Shown: positions 46,387 to 55,601, counted from the first letter of the stretch. The stretch is DNA of 64,000 nt from JBGAWK01 sp044227665 (GCA_044227665.1 JBGAWK010000005.1:22302-86301), one strand, 5' to 3'. The notes: generated by a model from the sequence alone, not told the origin. Made by a program: numbers and translations.

Positions 46387-48449
46387 GTAGTCATTTTTTC
46401 GTTGTTATAATAGTTTTCAAAGTATTCGTGTACTGCCGCTTGGGAGCGTATGGCTATGTTGTCGGCTTTCTTGAAGGTGTTACTCATTTGTTTGTCAAAG
46501 ATTCGTGCTTTGGTGTTGTCTGCCCACTGTAGCTCCATAATGTCAACAATCTGCTGCTGAATCTCTGGAGCATATACAGGACATAATACTTCTATTCTGA
46601 AGTCCAAGTTCCGTGTCATCATATCGGCTGAGCCAAAATATATGTCTTTTTTATTATTATTATAAAAAATAAAAATTCTGGTATGCTCCAAAAATCTATC
46701 TATAATGCTGATAGCCTGTATGTTTTTGCTATGTAAAGGCATTCCTGGTATCAGGGCATTCATACCTCTGATGATAAGACGTACTTTTACTCCGGCTTTG
46801 CTTGCCGTGTAAAGCCTATTGATCATATCTGTATCTACAAGGCTGTTCATTTTCATGAATATTTCGGCGCGTTTACCTTCTTTGGCATTGCGTATTTCTC
46901 TCGCTATACACTGATTGATTTTGTTTCTTAGATTAAAAGGTGCCACCAATAATTTGCCGGCTTTGGGGGGAATATAATTTTTTTCAAAGAAAGTGAATAA
47001 TTCTCTAGCTTCCCTAGTAAGGGATTGATTGGATGTCATCAGCAGGGTGTCTGTGTATAGATTGGATGTTTTTTCATTAAAATTACCAGAGCCTATGCAG
47101 CCGTAATATATTTTCTGTTGTTGCACGCGGCGTGTGATTAAGCAGACCTTAGAGTGAACTTTTAGTCCATTAACGCCTGTAATCACATTTACACCCTCTT
47201 CGCGAAGTTTGTTCACCCATTTTATATTGGCATATTCATCAAATCTTGCCCTTAGTTCCACCAATACCGTCACGGCTTTACCGTTCCTAGCAGCATTAAT
47301 TAGTGATTTTATGACATGGGAGTTGTCGGCAAGTCTATATATGGTCATACGTATGTGGCTTACATCTGGAGCTATGGCAGCCTCTCTAAGTAAGTCCAAA
47401 AAATAGTCAAACTTATGGTATGGATAATAAAGCAAAATATCCCTTTGTGCGATAGCATCGAGTATGCTTTTGGAATTAGAAAGTATGGGATGCGGTATGT
47501 TTTTAGATTTTGGATCTGTAAGGTCTTTCCTTTTTATATTTGGGAAGCGGGTAAAGTCTTTGAAATTATGATAGCGTGCGCCAGCAGAGACAAGACCTTC
47601 CATATTGAAATCCATTTTGTGTAGCAGATAGTTCAGGAAACTGTCAGGCATACATGCGTCATAAAGCAACCGTAAAGGGGCTGCGCTTCTACGTTTCTTC
47701 AAGCCCAGCTCTACAGACTTTAGGAAACTCTGAGATACATCATTATCAATGTCTAATTCAGCATCTTTGGTAAACTTAATAGTGAAAGCTTCGATATGGT
47801 CGTAGTCAAATACTTTGTATATGCTATGTAGGTTATAGCGAATCACATCGTCCAAAAACATCACATAAGTGTTGTCCTCTTCTTTGGGAAGTACTAGAAA
47901 TCTCCCTAGCTGCGAAGGTACTTCTATCAGAGAATAGTTGAGTTGCAACTCCCCTTCTTTATAGGAACGTATGGCAAGGTATATAGAAGAGTCATTGAGA
48001 TTGGGCAATAGATTTTCATTGTTTATCTGTATAGGAAATATTTCCTGTCGTACACTATTATAAAAATACTTAGTAACAAATTTCCCCTGTTGCGGGGAAA
48101 GTTCTGTTTCTCTTACAAAGAAGATGCGTTCTTTCCTCAGTTCTTCTACAATATTATTATAGGTATTATCAAATCTTTCTTGTAGTGCGGATACTTGTTG
48201 CTGTATCTTTTTTAGCAGAAGTACGGGGTCTATGCCGAGGGTTTCTTTGGCATTGTGGGTATCCAAGTCCACCATTCTGCTTATGGTAGCTACGCGTACT
48301 CTGAAGAATTCATCCATATTGCTGGAGAATATACCTATAAACTTTAGCCTTTCCAATAAAGGCACATTAGTGCTTTCTGCTTCCTGCAACACTCTTTCAT
48401 TGAATGACAGCCAGCTCAATTCTCTATTAATTATCAATGATTTCCCCAA
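46383..48449 (-). CDS. ppk: Polyphosphate kinase 1
   Basis: Makes polyphosphate from ATP. The 688-residue product has the N-terminal domain start INRELSWLSFNERVLQEAES, the head domain and the two phospholipase-D-like catalytic domains, with the autophosphorylated His in GLKVHSKVCLITRR and the second in IFIFYNNNKKDIYFGSADMM. LRARFDEYANIKWVNKLREE is a further signature. The start codon at 48449 is TTG, 14 nt after a -7 box; another TTG lies four codons on, and there is no ATG in this part. It is followed by ppx with a 4-nt overlap. Confidence 0.96.
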   Translation of the reverse strand: MGKSLIINRELSWLSFNERVLQEAESTNVPLLERLKFIGIFSSNMDEFFRVRVATISRMVDLDTHNAKETLGIDPVLLLKKIQQQVSALQERFDNTYNNIVEELRKERIFFVRETELSPQQGKFVTKYFYNSVRQEIFPIQINNENLLPNLNDSSIYLAIRSYKEGELQLNYSLIEVPSQLGRFLVLPKEEDNTYVMFLDDVIRYNLHSIYKVFDYDHIEAFTIKFTKDAELDIDNDVSQSFLKSVELGLKKRRSAAPLRLLYDACMPDSFLNYLLHKMDFNMEGLVSAGARYHNFKDFTRFPNIKRKDLTDPKSKNIPHPILSNSKSILDAIAQRDILLYYPYHKFDYFLDLLREAAIAPDVSHIRMTIYRLADNSHVIKSLINAARNGKAVTVLVELRARFDEYANIKWVNKLREEGVNVITGVNGLKVHSKVCLITRRVQQQKIYYGCIGSGNFNEKTSNLYTDTLLMTSNQSLTREARELFTFFEKNYIPPKAGKLLVAPFNLRNKINQCIAREIRNAKEGKRAEIFMKMNSLVDTDMINRLYTASKAGVKVRLIIRGMNALIPGMPLHSKNIQAISIIDRFLEHTRIFIFYNNNKKDIYFGSADMMTRNLDFRIEVLCPVYAPEIQQQIVDIMELQWADNTKARIFDKQMSNTFKKADNIAIRSQAAVHEYFENYYNNEKMTT

Positions 48450-48463
48450 AAAGTATCTTTTTA

Positions 48464-48490
48464 CAAAAATAATATTTAGAATTACATTTG
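48464..48490. promoter_or_regulatory. Divergent -7 boxes for ppk (minus) and the secreted protein at 48513 (plus)
   Basis: TATTTTTG on the minus strand at 48471-48464 and TACATTTG on the plus strand at 48483-48490, both exact TAnnTTTG matches 11 nt apart. The T-run at 48458-48462 may serve as the plus-strand -33 element. Confidence 0.5.
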
Positions 48491-48512
48491 TCGGACAATA
48501 GAATAATTATTC

Positions 48513-49247
48513 ATGAAAAAAACAATATATATCACACTATTACTACTTTGTACTTTTAATGTTATAGGGCAAAGCGTAAGCACATTGCCAAGCCCAAAAT
48601 TGGGATTATCTGTATTGGCTAAATACTTTACTCAAGAAGATGCAGATAAGATGAGAAGATTTTTGGATTCTTGCGAGAAATATCTTCCTCAGCAAGACAG
48701 TATAGATATTACATTCTTCGACAGCTTGTATAATTCAAATTTCTCATACAAAAATATACATAAAAACAATCTGGTGCGTATGCAGTCGTATGCTTTCTTA
48801 CAGAAAAAATTTATAACAGAAAGAAAAATAGTGAATAATTATACCCAGCAGATTGCAGGGGTATATCAGCAGATGAAGGCGGTTCGGGATACACTTTTAA
48901 CCCAAAAAAATACGAAACAGGAGAAGCTCAAAGCTATAGAACTTCCAAATATGCAAGTGAAGTACGACAAGGTAAAAACGCCCGCTGATGGCTTGTGGGT
49001 GTATAAGAATATGGCTGTAAGCAATCTGATAAAACCTTATGGGTACAATGAAGAGCAGCGAAAATTACTGCTTAAATCTTTGGAAGAAAATATGCGTAGT
49101 GTCAAAAATTGCTGGGATGTAAATCTGGAAGCGGAACACTACCTCATAGATGCAAAATCTGTGTTTCAGAAAGCCGTAGAAGACACTTTGCAACCCTATG
49201 AGGGCAAAACGGAGGAGGAGTACAAATCCCTTTTTGGCAGCAACTGA
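48513..49247 (+). CDS. Hypothetical exported protein, 244 aa
   Basis: I do not recognise the family. A signal peptide (MKKTIYITLLLLCTFNVIGQ) is followed by a mostly helical, Lys/Gln-rich mature protein. LGLSVLAKYFTQEDADKMRR is the first helix, and a predicted coiled-coil-like stretch lies around residues 95-140 (YTQQIAGVYQQMKAVRDTLL). There is a single Cys near residue 54 and one near 205. No lipobox, no type IX C-terminal domain and no metal motif is seen. It is divergent from ppk and convergent with the DUF1015 gene, whose stop is adjacent. Confidence 0.75.
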   Translation: MKKTIYITLLLLCTFNVIGQSVSTLPSPKLGLSVLAKYFTQEDADKMRRFLDSCEKYLPQQDSIDITFFDSLYNSNFSYKNIHKNNLVRMQSYAFLQKKFITERKIVNNYTQQIAGVYQQMKAVRDTLLTQKNTKQEKLKAIELPNMQVKYDKVKTPADGLWVYKNMAVSNLIKPYGYNEEQRKLLLKSLEENMRSVKNCWDVNLEAEHYLIDAKSVFQKAVEDTLQPYEGKTEEEYKSLFGSN

Positions 49248-50501
49248 TTATTTTTCCAATAAATGGATAAGCATTCCGGATTTCAATTTCGGCTCAAACC
49301 AAGTGGACTTTGGAGGCATAATTTTGTCTGCATCTGCAACAGACATTAGTTCATCCATACTTACTGGATAGAAAGCGAAGGCTACATCTCTCTCACCGCT
49401 ATCTACACGTTCTTGTAAAGCACTGAGACCTCTGATTCCACCTACAAAGTCAATGCGCTTATCTGTACGTTGATTTTCAATGCCTAATATGGGTTCTAAG
49501 ATGTTTTTTGTAAATATGCTTATATCTAAATTAGCTACAGCATCACTAGCGTCTGAAAGACCTATCGGTATTTGCAATAGATACCATGTATGATCGAGAT
49601 ACATAGAAATTTCTCCTTTTCTTGAAGGAAGAATAGGCTTCGTATCTTTATGCTTTATCTCTAATATTCTCCCTATTGCCTGTAAAAGTTGTTCAGAATT
49701 ATGTCCGTGAAGCCCTCTAATAACTCTGTTGTAGTCCATAATAAACAATTGATTGTGTGGGAAGAGACAGGAAAGAAAATAATTATAAGGCGCATCTTCT
49801 ATACTTGTAGTATGCTCTTCCCTTAGGCGTAGCCCTACTTTTGCAGAAGCTGCGGCTCTGTGATGACCATCTGCTATATATGAAGCAGGGACTTCCTGGT
49901 GAAAAATATCCTCTATAGTTTCTATCGTATCAGCATTTTCGATTTTACGTACTACATGACGTACGTCACTTTCATCTACAAAGTCATACAAGGGGGGGAT
50001 AACATCTATCTGAGATTGAATAAGAGCATCTATTTTTTCATTTTGTTTGTAGGACAAAAAAACCATGCCGGGCTGAGCCTTTTTGGTGTACATGTGGCGG
50101 ATTCTATCATTTTCTTTCTCGGGCAGAGTAAACTCATGTTTTTTGATTTTGTCTGCTAAATAATCTTCTACAGAGGAGGTACACACCAATCCTGTTTGTG
50201 TTCTTCCTTTCATGGTAAGTGAATAGATGTATAAGCACGGAGTTGCTTCGCGTATAAGATGACCTTTAGCTCTTAATTCATCGAATTTTTCCTTTCCTTT
50301 GGCATATACTTCATCAGAATACATGTCTATGCCTTTAGGGAAGTTTATCTCTGGTTTTGAAACATAAAGAAATGAAAGTGGGTTGTCTAGGGTTTCTACC
50401 CTAGCTTCTTCGCTATTTAGAACATCGTAAGGCTTTGCAGCGATTTTGCCTACATTTTCAGGAGTAGGTCGTAAGGCTTTGAATGCTTTTATGGTAATCA
50501 T
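49248..50501 (-). CDS. DUF1015 family protein
   Basis: A 417-residue cytoplasmic protein of the DUF1015 family (annotated in places as a SerK-related kinase; no activity is shown here). Family motifs: KAFKALRPTPENVGKIAAKP at the N-terminus, PYDVLNSEEAR, IADGHHRAAASAKVGLR (conserved His pair) and FAFYPVSMDELMSVADADKI with MPPKSTWFEPKLKSGMLIHL at the end. A longer frame starts at 50522, but a -7 box lies between, so ATG at 50501 (MITIKAFKAL) is the start. Confidence 0.92.
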   Translation of the reverse strand: MITIKAFKALRPTPENVGKIAAKPYDVLNSEEARVETLDNPLSFLYVSKPEINFPKGIDMYSDEVYAKGKEKFDELRAKGHLIREATPCLYIYSLTMKGRTQTGLVCTSSVEDYLADKIKKHEFTLPEKENDRIRHMYTKKAQPGMVFLSYKQNEKIDALIQSQIDVIPPLYDFVDESDVRHVVRKIENADTIETIEDIFHQEVPASYIADGHHRAAASAKVGLRLREEHTTSIEDAPYNYFLSCLFPHNQLFIMDYNRVIRGLHGHNSEQLLQAIGRILEIKHKDTKPILPSRKGEISMYLDHTWYLLQIPIGLSDASDAVANLDISIFTKNILEPILGIENQRTDKRIDFVGGIRGLSALQERVDSGERDVAFAFYPVSMDELMSVADADKIMPPKSTWFEPKLKSGMLIHLLEK

Positions 50502-50506
50502 TACGG

Positions 50507-50514
50507 CAAAGGTA
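50507..50514 (-). promoter_or_regulatory. -7 promoter box TACCTTTG immediately before DUF1015 ATG
   Basis: Exact TAnnTTTG match on the minus strand, 5 nt from the ATG at 50501, in the 33-nt gap after the GT-C-like gene. It predicts a leaderless transcript; no good -33 element is visible. Confidence 0.45.
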
Positions 50515-50534
50515 AGCAACAAATTATTATACTA

Positions 50535-52109
50535 TCATGGCTGCTTTTTTATCTCTTCTATTAATTTTTCTTTGAAGCGACTTTCCTTGTGGACAGCCAC
50601 GCCGTAATTATATACATAAGGATAGAAAAAATAATTGTCACGAAAGTATTGGCTGTACATTACAGAATAATATAATCCTGTATAATAGAAGTGTGGCATC
50701 CATATCAAGTCAGGCTTATAACTTTCTAGTTGTTTGTCGCTAAAACCATGTTTTGCTATTTCTATATTATGCAATCCGGCTAAGTCCATAATTACCATTT
50801 TGGGGTGTTTGTAGCCCAAATAGCCATATTCTGTGGCGGCAAATACACCCTTATCATCCATAATGGAGACTAATGTGTCCATTTTCATGACCAGTGGTTG
50901 CCAAGCATATTTCTTTGATTTTAGATGTAGTGGATAGTTTATTAATTTTCGGAATTCTATGCTTTCTTGGTGTGATAGATTTTCTCGGTAGGGATAGTAT
51001 ATTTTGTAATGAATAATCTCAAGCAGGAAGGGCATGGATATGAGTAGCATGAGTAGCATTATTTTTGCTTTAGTTAGGGTAGGTTTTATGTCTAAAGAAA
51101 AATCATTTCTGGTAATCATCATCATACCCGTAAGTAATATTCCGGTAGATGGAATATAAAATCGAGCATCATTGCCCATTATTTGTGTGACAGAAAAATA
51201 ATAGCAAATTGTAAGAATCAGTGGAAAGAGAAATATTAAGGACTTACTCGTGCCCTTAGGTTTAAAATACAATAGGGCGATTATTGCTGGGAGCCAAAAG
51301 AAATTTCGAATAAATGCAGCCAAATACAAAAAAGGACTCCATAGGTGATGAGACATATATCCTTTGTAATAGTTGCCTTGTTTGATGTAAAATGTAAGGG
51401 GTAGGGGGTCTCCAAAATACCAATATTTGAATAGGGTATCTGTTGCCAAAAAAATAGAAAAAATCGCTATGAATAACAGTATATATTTTTTGTTCTTAAG
51501 GTGTATGAAGGTAAATGTAGGTATAAGCAATGCATAGATTCCATTGTCATGGCGAATAGAAAATGCCAAAATACCAAATAGGATAATTTTTGCAAAATGA
51601 CTAAAATCAAGCACTGATGTATTTGCCATTATTTTAGCGGAATAATAGGCTAGTCCGGTAAGCGCAACCAAAGATGCCATCGTCTCTATAGCATTGTAAG
51701 TATTGTAAAAGAGCAAAGAAGATAAACACAGAATGAATACAATAATAGAATATAAGTAATTGTTTTTCAGAATAATCGTTTTTATACGATATATAAACAA
51801 AACAAAAATGCTATACATGATAGAAGAGGCTGTCTGCATGACGACAACCTCATTGTTTATGCCAAAAATACCCAAGAAAGATTTACATAGGATAAGATAA
51901 AAAATATATAATATCGAAGTGCACCCATAACTGGGTACTCCATAATTCCAGCTATACCCCCCGCCATGAACAATGTGGTCAGCATATCGCAGTTGCATGT
52001 AGCTGTCGTCGAATATTAGGCAGTCATCTTTATGAATATAACATATCCTTAGAACTATTATCAGAATAGATGCAAGAATAAAAACAATATCAACTCTGTT
52101 TTTTGCCAT
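50535..52109 (-). CDS. Polytopic membrane protein, probable GT-C arabinofuranosyl/mannosyltransferase-like
   Basis: The 524-residue protein has about ten or more transmembrane helices. The first periplasmic loop CLIFDDSYMQLRYADHIVHG, followed by GGYSWNYG, carries the DD motif and the R-Y-A-x-x-hydrophobic pattern of GT-C enzymes that use polyprenyl-phosphate sugars. The C-terminal ~130 residues are periplasmic (TEYGYLGYKHPKMVIMDLAG). Donor and acceptor are unknown. It stands next to the surface-protein locus and faces away from it, so a role in glycosylating exported proteins is possible but only inferred from position. Confidence 0.75.
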   Translation of the reverse strand: MAKNRVDIVFILASILIIVLRICYIHKDDCLIFDDSYMQLRYADHIVHGGGYSWNYGVPSYGCTSILYIFYLILCKSFLGIFGINNEVVVMQTASSIMYSIFVLFIYRIKTIILKNNYLYSIIVFILCLSSLLFYNTYNAIETMASLVALTGLAYYSAKIMANTSVLDFSHFAKIILFGILAFSIRHDNGIYALLIPTFTFIHLKNKKYILLFIAIFSIFLATDTLFKYWYFGDPLPLTFYIKQGNYYKGYMSHHLWSPFLYLAAFIRNFFWLPAIIALLYFKPKGTSKSLIFLFPLILTICYYFSVTQIMGNDARFYIPSTGILLTGMMMITRNDFSLDIKPTLTKAKIMLLMLLISMPFLLEIIHYKIYYPYRENLSHQESIEFRKLINYPLHLKSKKYAWQPLVMKMDTLVSIMDDKGVFAATEYGYLGYKHPKMVIMDLAGLHNIEIAKHGFSDKQLESYKPDLIWMPHFYYTGLYYSVMYSQYFRDNYFFYPYVYNYGVAVHKESRFKEKLIEEIKKQP

Positions 52110-52138
52110 TGGTTCTAAGAGACACCTAAGATAACAGA

Positions 52139-52170
52139 TTTGTTTATTAACACATCAGTTTGTAATTTTG
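52139..52170 (+). promoter_or_regulatory. Promoter TTTG-N20-TAATTTTG
   Basis: TTTG at 52139-52142 and TAATTTTG at 52163-52170, 20 nt apart: a full match to the Bacteroidota -33/-7 promoter. It points towards the surface-protein gene, whose ATG is about 500 nt away, so it would make a long leader or a separate RNA. Confidence 0.55.
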
Positions 52171-52433
52171 AACACTTATTTTTTATTTTTTATCATTAAA
52201 TTAAAATTTTATTTTATATGTAATATATTGGTATGTAAAAATTAATAGATTTAAAAGTTTTTATATCGGTTAATGATTTTTATTTTTTTATTTTTTCAAA
52301 TTTGCCATATTTTTTTGATATTTATTCATTCTAATACATTATTTGTGTTTGTTTGTTTGATAATTTGTATTAATAGTTAATATTATTAGTAAATTGGAGA
52401 TTTATGCGGATTTATTTATAAATATTCAAAAAC

Positions 52434-52660
52434 AATGTATATACAATAATTGCAGAAAACATAAACTTATCATGGTCAATAATTTATAATATATTTTTTA
52501 AATAAATTTGAAGATTAATTTTTTAAAATATACTATGTATTGGAATTTGTCCTAATTTTGTATTAAATATGCATAAATGTTTATAAATAGTGTTAATAAT
52601 AACACTGTGGTAACGCATAGCTTTGCATCCAAATATCTTGGGGTGGGATGTCTTTTTAAT
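52434..52660 (+). repeat. Duplicated promoter/leader cassette, copy 1
   Basis: It aligns to 56064-56285 with most bases identical. Shared landmarks in the same order: AATGTATATACAATAATTG, TTTATAATATATTTTTTAAA, -7 box TAATTTTG (52553-52560), the palindrome AGTGTTA-ATAA-TAACACT (52589-52606), a second box TAGCTTTG (52618-52625) and AAATATCT. The distance from the start to the last landmark is the same in both copies. The palindrome could be a regulator site or a 5'-UTR hairpin. The gene ATG is 48 nt after the second box. Confidence 0.85.
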
Positions 52661-52673
52661 TTAAATTTTTGTC

Positions 52674-55601
52674 ATGAAGTTAATTTTCAAACAACTTAGT
52701 GGGTTCTTTTCGGTACTGTTTCTTTTTTTATTTTACAATATTGATACTTATGCACAATCGGCAGATTTGATTATTCAAAAATCAGGACCGAACCAAGTGT
52801 ATGTAGGTCAGTATATGACTTATACCTTTACAATTACGAATAATGGTCCAACTTCTGTTTCAAATGCAACTTGGAACGATAATCTGCCAGCAGGGATGAC
52901 GAATGTTACTTTTATTGGCTGTACCTCTTCTGGCGGTGCTGTTTGTCCTTCTGGTGGAAATATAAGTATAAGTAACACTAATTTTAGTGGTACAATTCCG
53001 AGCCTACCCAATGGAGGGCAGATAATTATGACTATTGGCATGAATGCACCTGCACCTGCCAATGGTACTTCTTTCTCTAATACAGCGACTGTAGCTGTGC
53101 CTCCAGGTACTACAGAAGTTGATCCCACCACCAACTCTGCTACATTTAATACTACTCTTTTGACTAAGACAGACATATCTACAACGAAGACAGTAAATAA
53201 GGCTACGATGAATTGTGGAGCACTTCCTGATACTATAGAATATGAGGTTAAGTGGGTAAATGGCGGTCCGAGTGCAGCGAATGGAGTAAGTCTACAAGAG
53301 TTTTTTGATGTATATGCAACTCCTTCAGGAAGTGGTAATGCCATATATAACTTTCCGATAAGTATATTTGGAGAAACATGGTACTCTAGTCCAGGAAGTA
53401 GTACAATGACAGATACATTACCTCATTCGCCATCAATACTAACTGGAGGCGGTTTGTCGTATATAAGTACGACGGGATTTATAGTGCCAGTATGGGAGGC
53501 AGGAGATACAATAAGGCTCAGGTTTAAACTAAGAATATCACCACCGACGATAACGGGATGTGGGAGGAATTTAAGTTTAGATTTTAGGAATCAATCATAT
53601 TTCAACATACCGGGTAATATTACATTGATTGATACAAATCAAACAAACAATTATAGTACTAGAGTCAGTACTATATTGAATATTTCTGCTGTTGATATTT
53701 CTATATCAAAGAATGTGAATCCGTTAGTTTTATTTAATGGGGACACTTTAACAATGACAGTAACATTACAAAATGCACCAGGGGGATCAACTGCTAGCCC
53801 AGTAATATGGAGAGACACTCTTCCAGCTACATTTGATTACTTGCCAACTTCGTTTAACTGTATCTCTACTGGAGGAGCAACTTGTGCCGCTCCTCCTACA
53901 TATAATCCAACCACAAGAGTATTAGAACAAATTGTTACCTCCATGCCTACTAATAGTCAATTACTACTAGAATATAAAGGGGTTATTAATACATTATATG
54001 ATTTAACTGTTTATACTAGGTCTAGAGCATATCCTCCATGTGTGGACTGTATCCCAGCCACCAACTTTACTGAAACTAATTACCAAATTAATGGGCCGTG
54101 TGATACAGTATATGCTGGATTAGATGGCGATACTACCGTTTGCGATAATCATAGCGGTGCAATAAACTTATTCGATATAATATTAGATGAAGAATTATAC
54201 GGTACTTGGTCTCAAATCTTTGGCTCAGGAGGAGTCTTCGATATGGGTGCAGGCACATTTTCAGTTACTACAGGAGCAACTAATTCATTGTTTATGTATG
54301 TTAAAACAGGGGTAAGTCCTTGTCCTAATGATACTAGTTATGCGCTTGTAAATATTAATCCTACATATAGTATATCACTTTCTGAAACCATCTGTGCAAA
54401 TGGCAGCTACAGTGTATGTGGCAGCAGCTACAATACTTCAGGCACACATGTGACTACATGTCAAACCGTAAATGGCTGTGACAGTATAGTAACGCTAAAT
54501 CTTACAGTAAATCCTACTTATAATGAAACTGTAACGGCTAGCATCTGCGAAGGAGCAACATACAACGTATGCAGCAGCAGCTACAATACGACAGGCACAC
54601 ATGTGACTACATGTACAAGTGTAAATGGTTGTGATAGTATAGTTACATTATACTTGACTGTGAATCCAAGCTATTATGAATTTTATGCAGCAATAATATG
54701 CGAAGGGCAGTCTGTAAATATTTGTGGAAATCTACATAGTACAACAGGCACATATACAGACACTTGCACAAGTATAAATGGATGTGATAGTATAGTTATA
54801 CTTAGTCTAGTAGTCGACCCTAAGGATACTTTATATTATGGCACTTCAGGTACAACTTGTTTTGTTGATTCTATTACTATAGATGGGATTACATATTACG
54901 AAACAGGAACAGCAACGATAACGTCTTATCCTGAGCCTTGCTCTGTAAGTATAGAATTTATAAATATTCAAAAACAAACTTTCGATACAATCTATAATAC
55001 AATATGCCAAGGAGATAGTGTAGTTGTGATTTCTATCACTTCATTTTCACCTACTTATGATACTAGTATATATTATAATGCAGGAATATATAATGATACT
55101 AGTATAACTGGCTTTGAAGGTCAATGTCCTTATATTTCAACACTAATCCTTACAGTAAACCCTACCTACAACGAGACAGTAACAGCAAGTATATGCCAAG
55201 GCAGCAGCTACAGTGTATGTGGCAGCAGCTACAACACTTCAGGTACACATATTACGACATGTCAAAGTATAAATGGCTGTGATAGTATCGTAACCTTGAT
55301 ATTGACCATATTACCAAATGTAAGTGTAAGCAATATCCAAACTACATGTGCACCAGATGGACAGACCTACGTGGTTAGCTTCAACATAAATGGCACAGCC
55401 CCATATAGTGTGACAGGTGGAGGTGGAAGTATAAGTGGCAATACCTTCACAAGTGATGCTATAAATACAGGCACAGGATACAACTTCAATGTAAGTGATG
55501 CCAATAACTGTAATATAGTAAATGTGAATGGTAATTCACCAAATTGTGCAGATCCGTGTGGAGACCCCAAATGCGGTAATGTTAAAGTGATAAAGAATTA
55601 A
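52674..55601 (+). CDS. Large secreted surface protein with DUF11 domains and 51-aa Cys repeats
   Basis: The 975-residue protein has a signal peptide (FKQLSGFFSVLFLFLFYNID, cleaved near YAQSADL). Three DUF11-type beta domains follow: about residues 28-155 (MTYTFTITNNGPTSVSNATW), 165-335 (IEYEVKWVNGGPSAANGVSL) and 345-470 (SISKNVNPLVLFNGDTLTMT). An Ig-like module (GTWSQIFGSGGVFDMGAGTF) comes next, then a tandem array of 51-aa Cys-rich repeats from residue 573 to about 885, and a final Ig-like module. It ends in a short Cys-rich tail (CADPCGDPKCGNVKVIKN). I see no canonical type IX C-terminal sorting domain, so either the export signal is unusual or the protein is truncated. Probably an adhesin or surface-layer component; function is inferred from architecture. 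Confidence 0.88.
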   Translation: MKLIFKQLSGFFSVLFLFLFYNIDTYAQSADLIIQKSGPNQVYVGQYMTYTFTITNNGPTSVSNATWNDNLPAGMTNVTFIGCTSSGGAVCPSGGNISISNTNFSGTIPSLPNGGQIIMTIGMNAPAPANGTSFSNTATVAVPPGTTEVDPTTNSATFNTTLLTKTDISTTKTVNKATMNCGALPDTIEYEVKWVNGGPSAANGVSLQEFFDVYATPSGSGNAIYNFPISIFGETWYSSPGSSTMTDTLPHSPSILTGGGLSYISTTGFIVPVWEAGDTIRLRFKLRISPPTITGCGRNLSLDFRNQSYFNIPGNITLIDTNQTNNYSTRVSTILNISAVDISISKNVNPLVLFNGDTLTMTVTLQNAPGGSTASPVIWRDTLPATFDYLPTSFNCISTGGATCAAPPTYNPTTRVLEQIVTSMPTNSQLLLEYKGVINTLYDLTVYTRSRAYPPCVDCIPATNFTETNYQINGPCDTVYAGLDGDTTVCDNHSGAINLFDIILDEELYGTWSQIFGSGGVFDMGAGTFSVTTGATNSLFMYVKTGVSPCPNDTSYALVNINPTYSISLSETICANGSYSVCGSSYNTSGTHVTTCQTVNGCDSIVTLNLTVNPTYNETVTASICEGATYNVCSSSYNTTGTHVTTCTSVNGCDSIVTLYLTVNPSYYEFYAAIICEGQSVNICGNLHSTTGTYTDTCTSINGCDSIVILSLVVDPKDTLYYGTSGTTCFVDSITIDGITYYETGTATITSYPEPCSVSIEFINIQKQTFDTIYNTICQGDSVVVISITSFSPTYDTSIYYNAGIYNDTSITGFEGQCPYISTLILTVNPTYNETVTASICQGSSYSVCGSSYNTSGTHITTCQSINGCDSIVTLILTILPNVSVSNIQTTCAPDGQTYVVSFNINGTAPYSVTGGGGSISGNTFTSDAINTGTGYNFNVSDANNCNIVNVNGNSPNCADPCGDPKCGNVKVIKN
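54390..55310 (+). repeat. Array of 51-codon Cys-rich repeats inside the surface protein
   Basis: Units begin at 54390, 54543 and 54696 (exactly 153 bp apart) and again at 55191, with two degenerate units between. Consensus of each unit: IC-x-G-x-S-Y-x-V-C, SSYNTSGTH, TTC, then NGCDSIVTLxLTVNP. The four Cys per unit could form two disulfides. Units at 54390 and 55191 are much closer to each other, and to the partial unit at 63927, than to the intervening ones. Confidence 0.9.

Larger units (their letters stand above)
52110..52673. other. 564-bp intergenic region upstream of the first surface protein
   Basis: No gene is visible. The stretch is extremely AT-rich with many T-runs. It holds a plus-strand promoter candidate at 52139-52170 and, from 52434, the first copy of a duplicated promoter/leader cassette. 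Confidence 0.7.

Noticed and set aside
52820..53344. Minus-strand 174-codon frame opposite the DUF11 region
   Set aside because: Antisense shadow of the Thr/Gly-rich coding strand; no independent start signal or family resemblance.
54390..55310. Regularly spaced repeats resembling a CRISPR or satellite array
   Set aside because: The 153-bp period is in frame, keeps conserved Cys codons and varies mostly at third positions; it is protein repeat, not a CRISPR array.
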